Source of the DNA: Portulaca oleracea
Taxonomy: Eukaryota; Streptophyta; Magnoliopsida; Caryophyllales; Portulacaceae
Direction of reading: 5' to 3'
Length of the DNA stretch: 64,000 nucleotides
Assembly (NCBI GenBank): GCA_029582165.1
Contig: CM055888.1
Coordinates: 14,779,001 to 14,843,000, forward strand
Part shown: piece by piece, positions 48,250 to 58,468 of the stretch
Position numbering within the stretch: the stretch's first letter is position 1
How the letters are laid out: the number at the start of each line of letters is the position of its first letter
Translations under genes and position numbers: made by a program
The notes under the pieces: model-generated
Database searches by the model: none
Told to the model about the DNA's origin: nothing
What the model saw: the letters and a program-made list of their open reading frames with translations, nothing else

Positions 48250-50600
48250 TAACACTTTTTTTTTTTTACAACAAGAGCATTATAGAGGGCCGAATAAAGT
48301 CAAACATAGCGAGTCGACATAAGTTGGAAAGCGCAAGTGCGTGTTTCTCAATTCGGATGGGCTTAAACCACAAGCTGACCGTTTTAAGGAGAATCCGTCA
48401 CTTGAACTAACTAACTTGTGTTAACTCAAGCTAAGCTGGCTATTACGCAGACTAGAATAATGCTCGATGAACTGACAACCTACTTCTAGACTTCTATTTA
48501 TTTACACTCATGGAAAGTGGATGTTGTAAAGGACTGAATAAAGCTATCAAAAAGTGAGTTAAAATGGACTTATAAACTCAATTATTAAATCTAACATGGA
48601 TAGGCGTACCAACGGGCCGATCATGGATTTTGTTTTTAGACTTAATAATCGAATTTATAAATTCATTTTCTCGAACCTTGGGACTATTACGCAGGCTAGA
48701 ACAACACACACTGACTTTGTTTTATTATTAATCATTTTCTTTGGGCCCAAAATAAGAGAATACTGAGAAGAGCCGAATAAAACCATCAAAGGTGAGTCAA
48801 AATGAATTTATAAACAGGGCTAATTAACCTAAAAAATGGATGGGCCTCGCAACCAAGCTGGCCATAAAGTTTAAAGTTAGTTAATCGAGTTTATAAATTC
48901 ATTTCTTCTCAAACCGAATGATTATCACGCAGACTAAGACAATACCTCAAAATTAGGTCTGACTCTAATGAAGACTCAATAGACAGTCACATATTTACAC
49001 CTAAAAAAAATCAATAAACTTAAACACACATATTTACGCCTAACTAAGACTCAACACACCCAAACATGTATTTACACCTAATAACGACTCAAAGCACGTG
49101 TGAATAAAAACCTAAAGACTCAAACACGTATACACACAAAAAAAAATGCACAAACGCATACACATGCACAAGCACATACACATGCATGCACAAACACATA
49201 CACATGCACACACACAGGCACAAACGCATGCACAAACACATGCACAGACACATACACATGCACACGCACAGGCACAAACGCATGCACAGACACATACATA
49301 TGCACAAATACGCACAAGCACAAACGCATGCACAAACACATACACATGCACATGCAAAGGCACAAACACAGGTACGAACACATAGACTACAACACACTTT
49401 ACCTAACTTTCAGACCTAACTCTATATGGACCCTAAGGACAACTGATCATTATAAAGGGACGAATAAAGCCAAGTATGGCGAGTCAAGACTAAATAAGGA
49501 ATTGCGAGTCAGTATTTCTCAATTCAGATGGGCCCCATCCACAGGCCGACCGTTTTAAGGAGAATCCGTAACTTAGAAAATTTATCAGTCCAACTCAAGC
49601 CATACTGACTATTACGCGGGCTAGAATAATGATCAACAGGACTGACAGTCTACTCTTTCTATACATTTTTTATTCTATTTGTCTAGGAAAGTGGATATTG
49701 TAAATGACTGGATAAAACCAACAACAGGCGAGTTGTAATTAGTTATGGGCTTAATTGCTAAATCCAATATGGTTGGGCCTAACCACAGACCGACTATAAG
49801 TATGATGGATTCAATAATTAATTCGATAAATTAATTTACTCGAGCCCGGTGATTGTTATGCAGTCTAAGACTTTACCCACTAACTTTGTTTGATTTATTA
49901 GTCAGATTTTTTTTTGGACCTAAAGACAACTAACCATTACAAGAAGAAGAATAAAGACAAGCATGGCGAATCAAGCCTAAGTAGAGGAGCACAAATCAGT
50001 GTTTCTCAATTCGGATGGGCCCCATCCACACGTCGACCGTGTTAAGGAGAATCTGTAATTTGGGCTACCGACTCAGACTTAATTCGAGCCATGTTGACTA
50101 CCATGTGGACTAAAATAATGATTCACAAGACCGACGACCCTTCTTTCTGCTTCATTTTTTTTATTTTATTACCGGAAAGTAGGTATCATAAAAGACTGAA
50201 TAAAAACAACGGGCGAGTTATAATTGATTTATGGACTTAATTGCCAAATCTTATATGATTGGGCCTAACCATGGGCCAACCAAAAGTGTGACAGATTCGA
50301 TAATTAACTCGGTAAATTAATTTACTCTAGCCCGGTGATCATTATGCAGTCTAACATTTTACACACTAACTTTGTTTCGACTTTAATAAGGTTTATTGGA
50401 CCTTTGTTAAGAAGATGTCGTAAAGGGTCATCTAGAATTATCAGAGGCGAGTTGAGTTTACTCGATAAACCAAGATAATTAACCTTTATAGATAAATGGG
50501 CCCAGCCACTGGATTAACCATAAATTTTGAGGTTAATTGACTTAGTTGGTAAACATGACTCTTCTCAGCCCAATGATTACTATATGGACTAGAACAACAC
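48250..50600. repeat. Diverged about 230-260-bp tandem array in E3
   Basis: About nine units share the order TGGAAAGTGG.TRTTGTAAA, GACTGAATAAA, GGCGAGT, GGATGGGCC, CCACAGGCCGACC and ACTATTACGCAGGCTAGAA. Two subtypes can be seen: one with AGTATTTCTCAATTCGGATG and GTTTTAAGGAGAATCCGTA (starts near 48270, 49450, 49935), and one with TTAATTTACTCGAGCCCGG-type ends (near 48530, 48760, 49690, 50180, 50405). No coding sequence. Confidence 0.8.
49130..49385. repeat. (CACATGCACAAA)n-like simple repeat
   Basis: Interwoven ACACATGCAC, CACAAACGCATG and CACATACACATG words. The Cys/Val/Met frames on the - strand and His/Thr frames on the + strand are by-products. Confidence 0.93.
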
Positions 50601-51105
50601 TCCTAAACTTGGGTCGACTCTTTACAATGAATTTAAACACATAGCACATAGCATACATATGAACAAGGGGTATCCTAAACTAAGGCTCTATATACAAAAG
50701 GGTTTATTGGCTGGATAAGGCATAGCGGCTCATGTACTCGCCCCAGTGTATTCTCGTTGTAAAGGCAACTTGAATGTGTGGGGTGTTGCTCTTGGAGGCT
50801 CGAGTGGAGACCTCGTAGAGTGATGCATGAGTGGATGTGGTGACTAACGCTCTCTCGATGTAAATGCACCAATTGAGTATATTCGGTCCGGCATCCCATG
50901 GGTTATTTTTGTGGTTTAAAGAAAAAGCCTAATACCGTCGATTTATGTGCTCCTACGATATATTACATGTCAAGGGAGTGCCCCGGTATATACAATGCAT
51001 TATGCCTAAAAAGAATGACCAAATAATATAAAGTAAAATTCATTTTCATTCCAAAAGATTTCAAGCACACAAACTTTTTTCAAATTTTACCCACTTTAAG
51101 AAAAC

Positions 51106-51123
51106 TCTCCAGTGGAGTCGCCA
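51106..51123 (-). promoter_or_regulatory. E3 primer-binding site
   Basis: On the - strand TGGCGACTCCACTGGAGA starts seven bases after the LTR end. TGGCGACTCYRCTGGGGA-type sites are frequent in plant Ty3/gypsy elements. It fixes the - orientation. Confidence 0.85.
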
Positions 51124-51130
51124 AAAATCA

Positions 51131-53138
51131 TGTGGACATTTTTCCTCGCCGTTCGGGCTTCCGAACGTCCACGTTGGATTGGGGTGTGATTTGATGGTTT
51201 GTGCTGGGGTTTAACCTTTGAAAACTCTTTAAGGAATTAATCGTACATTTCATGAATAATATCTTGTAAAATCACTTTCCCTTTACTTATGCATTTTATG
51301 AGTCCTTGAATTAAACCTTTAAGAGTGAACATTCACTTGTTCCAAACTCTTCTAAATTTAACCCAATTTGCTCATTAAAATGTTAGGCTCGGAAGAAAGT
51401 AATTTATACAAATATTATTTAGAAATATACAAAGAATGCCTTAAAGTTGCATCGGTACATTGTAAAACCATGTTAACCATAGTTTATGCAATCCCCGATG
51501 TGTTTTGGTTCGAAATGGGAGTCGCCACCCGACTTTTTAAAGGAAAAGCCAAGACAAAACCAAAAAGAAAAGAAAGAAAGACTCCGCCTGCGAAACCCAA
51601 GAATGGATCCGGGGGTAAGGCTACGAACTCGAATAGTAAACTTTAAGAGTTCACCTCTCGCAAAAGGAAAGACTCTACTAAAAGTTTAAGAATGTGCTTT
51701 TGATAAAGTTTGGAAGGGAGATAAATAAGAACTTTAAAGAATTGCTTCATTGAACATGCAATAAATAAGAATGAAAGAAAATACATGTATACTTTATTTA
51801 CATAAAAAGGAAACAATTAGAAGCTTACATTATGCCTTTGGTAGGGAAGCCTTGCCTAGCCTTTGGACGCCTTGAACACTCCTCTTGAATATGCCAAAAT
51901 GGTGCCAAAAGTGGATGGAGAAAAGTATGGAAAAGGGATAAGAAAAGGGGTAGGAAAAGGCTCTTTTTGTGGTGTTTTGGGTAGTAGAAAGCTTAGGCTT
52001 CTTGTGAAGTTTTTACGGTTTTATGGAAGTATAATGGAAGGAAGATGAGAATGGATATAATAATGGTAGGAAAGTGATGAAGAAGGATAGGAAAAATGTA
52101 GGAAAAAGGATAGGAAGAAAGGCTCTTTTTACGATGTTTTATGATAGTTTTGTGATGTTTTTGGGAGGTTTTATGGGAGTTTTATGTGGAGATGAGGGAG
52201 GATATGATGAGAGTATGGATTAGGGAATTGAAGAAGGTTGAGGAATGGAGATTATGATGGTAAGAATATAGTGGAAAGATGATAGAAAAGGTGTAGGAAG
52301 AAAGGGCTTTTTTATGGTGTTTTTGGGATGTTTTTAGCTAGGCTTTTGTGGTGTTTATGTAAGAATGGATAGGATGAGGTTTTAGAGGCTTAAGATAGTA
52401 TAGGATAAGAGATTATGGAGTAAGAAAGTGGTGGAAAGATGATAGAGGAGGTGGTAGAAGGATGATAATAGAATAGAGATTAGAGAGATGATGAGAGAAT
52501 GGAAGAATGGATGAATGAGATTGTAGGAGAGGAAGAATGAGTGAATGATTGAGTGAGTTTAGCTTTGGCAAGAGGGGGTATTTATAAGTTTTAGGAGGCT
52601 TCAAGAGAGGATGCACATACATGTACATACATGCATTCATCCAATTCGTAGTCAACTTGGCACAAAATCCATGGTGGCAAAGGGAGTGTATGTGGTGGAT
52701 GGTAGCACATGGTGAATTAACCCATGTGTGGACGCCTTTATGGCCGATCGGCCTAGAGTATGGGGGAGGATGAAGCTGCTAGCAATTCATGCATCCTTGG
52801 ACGGTAGAAGAGTGAATAATGCACATGCTAAAATCAACTATTCACACTTGGACGGTAGGTGTTTTATTTGATGCATATGGCATGTTTTTGGATGCTTTTG
52901 TTAGGATTTGAACTTGAGACCTCTTGGCACGTTTCTTGCATGGCTTGGCTTCCCTTATTTTCTAATTTCCTAATTTTCTAACTAAAAATACATAAAAAGG
53001 AAGTAATAAAAATTACATTAAAAAGTATATAAAATTTATGCTAAAATCTAGCTTATCAACTGATTTCTTCTTCTTTATTTTTGCTTCATTTTTATATAGG
53101 AATGCTATGTATCCGTGTGCCAAATTCCGGTATCTACA
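51131..53138 (-). repeat. E3 5' LTR
   Basis: 2,008 bp. Compared with the 3' LTR there are scattered base changes (for example CTCGCCGTTC against CTCACTATTC near the end) and small indels only. Confidence 0.92.
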
Positions 53139-53143
53139 CCTTC

Positions 53144-53229
53144 ACCATTCTGAGATGCATTCACGGATGCATGACTTGTTACTCCGGGCGTTTAATGGTT
53201 TTGACATGGTGCCCGATATCTTGAGATGA
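53144..53229 (+). CDS. E1 gag-like protein, C-terminal part
   Basis: When E3 is subtracted, the frame ending at 37927 continues here as a short helical tail (HSEMHSRMHDLLLRAFNGFD) to a TGA at 53227-53229. Its register agrees with the frame before the insertion, supporting a real coding sequence at the time E3 inserted. Confidence 0.6.
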
Positions 53230-55206
53230 GAAAGAGTGAGTCTATTGATAAGGAACCTTCCAGGTAATATCCTTCCTCACCCTTCTTGTACAGTTACTGA
53301 GTTAGTTTTCTTTTCTTCTTTTATTTTCTTTTTGTGTGTTTCCTTTTCTTTCCTTTTGGAGTGCTTGCTTACCTTACTTCTGTTTCCATTGAGGACATGG
53401 CAACGTCTTTGTGCGGGAGTGGGGGTAGTATGCATTCCGACTTTTGAGTCTAAAAAAAAGAAAAAAAAAGAGTGAGATTCTTATTGTAAATAGTTTGTTT
53501 TTAGTTTTGTTCTTTAGCTAGTCTCATGTATAGTTGTTTTTCTTTTTGATCTTGGATGCGAACATTCACACATAGTATGATTTTCTTGTTTATTCCTAAC
53601 CTATTGTGTGATGTTCTTTGCATCGTGGATTGGTTATGCTTTTAATTGAAGATTTTGAGGTAACCTCCTTCCGCCCGCTCTTTGAGTGTATATATTTTTG
53701 ATCCATGATGCATGCTTGATTTTCCTTTTGGGTGGCGAACCCCTTCAGTGTGAATGTTGGGTATATTTTGCTGTTGGAGCCGTGTGGGCTCGGGTCGCCA
53801 CCACTTTTGCTTGTTAGGTGTTTGTTTGTGTGTCTTTTGTAGGTTTTCTACCTTACTTGTGACACCCTTCTTCTCACAATGGGGACATTGTGAAGTTTTG
53901 TGTGGGCGTGGGGGTGATATCTTTCATTGTTCATGGGTAGATCACCTAGTTTTGAGTCTTTTATTTTTGTTTTTAGTAGTTTGTGTCCAAAATCTAAAAA
54001 ATGTTTTGTGTGAAAAAGGGAAAAAGATTGTGAAAAACCCCCAAAAGTGTTCTTTTTCTTTTTGAAGATGTTTTCATTCACAGTTGTGTAGGTAGTTGTC
54101 TAATTGGCTGATTCAATCAGTTAGAAGCGGCCAATATGAATAATGATAGGCCTTAGGAAGGATTTTTGCCATGATTTATCTCTATTAGACCTAGACATGG
54201 AATGTGAAAGCGGAATCCACACTTTTTACATGCCTCGATTATGAATTCCTTACCTAAGTTAGACGGTCTTAGTTGTTCAAATGCTCTTGCTCTCTTAATT
54301 AATGAATTAATTAATTATTTTCAAACCCACCGAGGAGGGTCGGTATGGGTGGACGGCGCCCATTACCCCTTAGTTACAATGTTTACGAATGGAGTAACCC
54401 GAATCAGGGAGGGTAAACCCTTTGCGAAGGCCGGTCTAATCCCCGAAAAACCCGACGCCGATGCCCTAAAATCTACAAAACGGGCTGACAGTGAGGTTTA
54501 ATAAAGAAAGAAAAGAGCGAAGAAAATGAATAGAAATAGAAAGCAGAGTAAAGAAAAAAAGGAGAAAGAAAAAGCAAAAGAAAAAAGAAAGAAAAAAGAA
54601 AGAAAAGAAAAAAGTTTTGAAAGTTGAAAAAGAAGGAAAAAGAAAGAAAAGAGAAGCTGAAGAAAAACAAAAGAGTGAAGTTAGGATAGCCAATAATCAC
54701 GAGCTTGAGCATGAAAATAACTCTGATTATCTGGCTTAGGTTAGGAAGGATCGGTTAGGGCCCACTTGCACTTGCACACGAGGAATTTTACTCTTTCATG
54801 AAGTGTCGGAGTTGAAAACCTCAAGGATTGACAGTTTTTCCAACCTTTGTGTCCTTGTTTGTTTATATTTGCTTCTTCTATTTGATTGTTGAGGCGGGTT
54901 GGGGAACTAAGTGCATGATTGGGGATGGGAATATCTTCGTCGCTTTTGTTTTGTTTTGTTTTTGGTTTTTCACCTTTTCTTCTTTCCCTTTTTCTTTTCT
55001 CTTGGCTTTTGTGGGTATAGCTTCTAGAAACCCTCATGAGACCTACCTCATCCACTTGGCTACCAAGGGGTTTAAAGGGCTTGATGCATGTGCTAAATGC
55101 ATCCGCGATTCCTGCGAAAGTGAGTTAGGATTTTTAGTTTCTTTTTCTCTGACTTTATCTTTGTTTTTAGTTTGCTCGGGGCGAACAAACCCTTGTGTGG
55201 GAGTGT
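53230..55206 (+). other. E1 3' internal region, non-coding
   Basis: No pol-like frame. A purine-rich tract of GAAAGAAAAA type lies at 54500-54680. Phrases like a polypurine tract recur: TTTGTGCGGGAGTGGGGGTA (about 53409), TTTTGTGTGGGCGTGGGGGT (about 53895), and CTTGTGTGGGAGTGT just before the 3' LTR. Frames at 54241-54501 and 54828-55247 have no recognised motif. Confidence 0.6.
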
Positions 55207-55928
55207 TGTTCGGGCTTGTTCCGAGCCGAATTTTATATCTTTTATAGGGAGTCTTGCTTGTTCTAGCCCCGGTTTTATATATTAGATATGATAATTTTGT
55301 GTTTTGTAGGAAAATAAGGAGTTAGAAGGAAATTGGGCTTAATTGAGGGTTTTTAGGGAATCTCGAGTGATTACCCGAGCCAACCCGAGCTAACTTGAGC
55401 CGAGAGTCGAGGCGAGACCGATCCGAGAGCTCCTTTCCATTCTTAGCGCAAACAGGGCAAAGTAGGCAGTGGGCTGTCGCACCCGAACCAAGGTGGGTCG
55501 CGCCCGTGACTTGGTTCTGCTGCACCAACGCTCCGGACAAGAAAGCCTTCGCACCCGCTACACATGGCGTCGCGCCCGCGACCAGCCACGGAGAGGAAAA
55601 GATGCCCGCAGACAGACCTTTGTCGCGCCCGCTAACGGTGGTGTCACGCCCGCGACAGGTGAATGTAACGCCCGCTACCAATTGTTCGCGCCCGCGACAA
55701 CTGTGAGCAAGCAACGGATGGAGGATCACACCCAATCCACTTTTAGTGAGGAGGAGGATCAAGGGTCACAAATTCTACTTCCTAGTGAGGATTTGGGGAT
55801 CGTTGGTAATCCAATTCACATTTTCTTGTTTGTTCGGGGGAAAATTCAAGTTAAGATTGAAGAATTAGTGAAGATTTTTTGTCATCGAAGGTATAATTTC
55901 TTGCTCCCAATTTCATTGTTCATTCTAG
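55207..55928 (+). repeat. E1 3' LTR, left piece
   Basis: It matches the 5' LTR from TGTTCGGGCTTGTTCCGAGC. A block corresponding to about 27771-28196 of the 5' LTR is missing (ATGGA joins GGATCACACCC at about 55721), which removes the TATA box and the (CT)n run. It has about 30 bp not in the 5' LTR (CCAGCCACGGAGAGGAAAAG, about 55580). Interrupted at TAG (55926-55928) by the CACTA. Confidence 0.9.
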
Positions 55929-55944
55929 CACTACAAAAAAAAAT

Positions 55945-56335
55945 GACTTTTACCAACAGGGCTTATATGTTGGTAAAAGTTCAATATCTGTTGGTATAAG
56001 TTTTTACCAACAGATAATTATCTGTCACTAGACTGTTGGAAATAAACCTGATTGTAAAAGTATTACCAACAGATATTGTCTTCTGTTGGTATTGCTAACT
56101 AATGCCAACAGTTTTATTTTGTCGCTATTGAGAATTTTATCCCAACAGTTAATGTCTGTCGGAGATACATCAGCTTTACCAACAAATGTAAATGTTGGTG
56201 AATTTATTTTTTGGCACTAAAATATTTCCCACACACTTTATCTATTGGTAATACAATTTCGACTTAATTTGTAAGACATTGTCTATCAAATACATCTGTT
56301 GGTGATACAAATATCTGTAGGAAATAGTAACATTA
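55945..56335. repeat. CACTA left subterminal repeats
   Basis: About ten copies of the word TACCAACAG or CTGTTGGTA in both orientations at 15-40-bp spacing, for example 55949, 55972, 55988, 56003, 56064 and 56088. Confidence 0.85.
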
Positions 56336-57029
56336 GTTGCATGTTGGTTACAAATATGTCATTACAATATATTGTATTTGTTATATACAAACAATTAAGT
56401 TTAGTTACAATATTAGGAAATCTCAAACTCTATTCACCGGATGTTTTGAATTGTAAATACATAATGCCTAAATCGAACAATCATTTAACTAAATGAAAAG
56501 TACCAAAATCTTATTTGCTAATATTCAAGAGTAATCTTATAAATTGTGAAGATTAAAGAGTAATATTCTAATATAAACAAAATTTAGAGCTAAACCTAAT
56601 GTTCACCATCTTCATTTTTTGTTCAACGACCTCTTTGTAATATTCATTGCTTCCTACGTCAACATTGGCATCAGCATCAGTATGAGCATCCGAATCTTCA
56701 AATTAATTGCAAAGATCATCAACGTCACCTACAAAATTTGTGAAATTTCAAATTAAAACATAGTAATTGAGAAACATAGTAATAAAACCTGGTCAATTTG
56801 AAGTTGTTGTACATATTTCTCACTCTACCTCACATTTCTGGGCTGAATGAGAGACATGAAAATGAGATCAACAACCAATACTATTTGCACCAGCAGTGCT
56901 CTTTCTGATCTCTTGCTTCAGTTTTACTACAACAGGTTGTCTAATCACCTACCTCACTTGTACTTGAATTTGCGTGCTCCTGTTTTACTATCTATCAGTT
57001 TACGATAGTATTTTTTATGAATTGCGAAA
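56336..57029. other. CACTA interior, left part
   Basis: Mostly AT-rich. A - strand acidic stretch (56590-56735, DADANVDVGSNEYYKEVVEQ) is open apart from a stop and unrecognised. At 56905-56955 the + strand reads LFLISCFSFTTT before a possible donor, like the signal peptide end of COBRA-family proteins, but no in-frame ATG is present. Confidence 0.4.
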
Positions 57030-57110
57030 GGATATGAAACTCAGTACCAACCCAAGGAGAATATCACCATCAAATGGAATGTTATTAACTGGACACCTGA
57101 CGGCTATGTT
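57030..57110 (+). pseudogene. Captured COBRA-like exon
   Basis: 27 codons reading ENITIKWNVINWTPDGYV at the 3' end. This is the highly conserved start of the mature domain of COBRA/COBL proteins (GNITIKWDVxxWTPDGYV), GPI-anchored cell-wall proteins that steer cellulose deposition. The exon ends at a good donor (GTAAGT, 57111), and an AG precedes it at 57028-57029, in the same position as in COBRA genes by my recollection. Later COBRA exons were not found, so only a small piece was captured. On the opposite strand to the other two captured genes. Confidence 0.72.
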
Positions 57111-58250
57111 GTAAGTGCTCTTCTATCTTAGCTAACCTAGTATATAGTTGCTGCCTTTTCTTTTCTTCCTAACTCCTGATTTTGCTGCGTTGGGGCTGTT
57201 TGCAACTTATATTCTTTGATTTTTGGTATTAATTTTCCTTTTCTTTGATTTTTGGTAGCCACTACCCTAATGTTTATGATGACAGTAATTTGGTTGAGTA
57301 TAATCTGTTCTTTTGGATGTTAAATACGTAAGCCAAAGTAAAATATTACATAAATTGTACAACAATGGTAAATTTTTGATAAACAAAGGAATACCAACTA
57401 CTACCTCCAACAATGCTAGCTGAATTCATTGATTTCAAGAGGGAAACATAGTAAGGCCTAAAAAGTTAGGCTAGTGGTCCAACAAGGGGGCAAAAAAAAC
57501 TACAATGAATTTTATCAGGCATGATTACCATGAACCAAATCCAAGTTTCGTACTTCTGTTGTCCACATATTGTGATAAGCAACACATGACTATTAGTAGA
57601 TAGTAGTATTGGAGATGTACCTTCACTAAAAGCTCAGTATGGTTTAAGACAAGCTAGAAATCGCGCCAAGGTAGTGCTCTGAAACAAATGATAATTTATG
57701 CCAGGCTGAAATCAAGAATGACAAGTCTTGTGATCAAAAAAGCATCAGCAACATTCATATCCTTTATCAAAACATATGACTACTCGTGATGTAAAAACAC
57801 ATATTTAATAATAATAAATCTGATAAATGAAAGAGGGTTACTCTCCTTAATGCAATAATATCACTATAGAGGTTGAATCTATAAGATACCAAATCCAAAT
57901 CCATAATCGTAACCAGAACAGATGGTGCAAGCTTAGTCCCTAAATTTATCAAGCATTTTACTTTTGTTCACTATCATTTTAGCAAAAAAGACTACCTGAA
58001 ATCCCACAAGCCATAATAGTACACAATTCTCAATCGTCATGACTTTCAAAAATTGAAGCATTATAGGAAAAGTAGAAGATACTTGTGGAGCTATGTTTCA
58101 AAACTGCTTAAATTAACTACCACTTTCAAAATTACAAGCAAAAGATGAACAACGAACATATCAACGAGCAATAGAAAAATAAACTATGTCAAGGGTCAAG
58201 AATCAAGATAGAATTATAATTGAAAAAATAAATAATCAAAAAGGCAGCAA
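57111..58250. other. CACTA interior, no recognised exon
   Basis: AT-rich sequence with many stops on both strands. It may be intron sequence captured with the COBRA-like or ANTH pieces. Nothing further can be supported. Confidence 0.4.
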
Positions 58251-58468
58251 AATAGGGCAGTGAGTATCACCTGGAATCATCTTTGATGACTTTGCTAAGA
58301 CCTACACAAAAATACCCTCCATTAGAATATCATAGTCCAAGCCATTTTTCCCCCATAAAACTGTAATTTTGTGCCGCACACAAAAGTTACTACATGTCAC
58401 ATTCAGCTTGAAAGAAACTACCTCTCTATATTTGATATTCATAAAATACAAAAGGGAATGTAACCTAC

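Larger units (their letters stand above)
37928..53138 (-). mobile_element. E3: large LTR retrotransposon derivative on the - strand
   Basis: LTRs of 2,000 and 2,008 bp (37928-39927, 51131-53138) are in direct orientation, with the perfect target duplication CCTTC (37923-37927 and 53139-53143). On the - strand the LTRs run TGTAGA... to ...TCCACA. A primer-binding site follows the right-hand (5') LTR and the purine tract AAAGTGGGGGTTCTC (complement of 39928-39942) precedes the left-hand (3') one. The 11.2-kb interior has only a decayed gag zinc-knuckle piece and long arrays of tandem repeats. The LTRs are very similar, so it is fairly young. Confidence 0.9.

Noticed and set aside
49089..49397. 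Cys/Val/Met-rich frame that looks like a membrane or metal-binding peptide
   Set aside because: It is the translation of a CACATGCACAAA simple repeat; the opposite strand is equally open.
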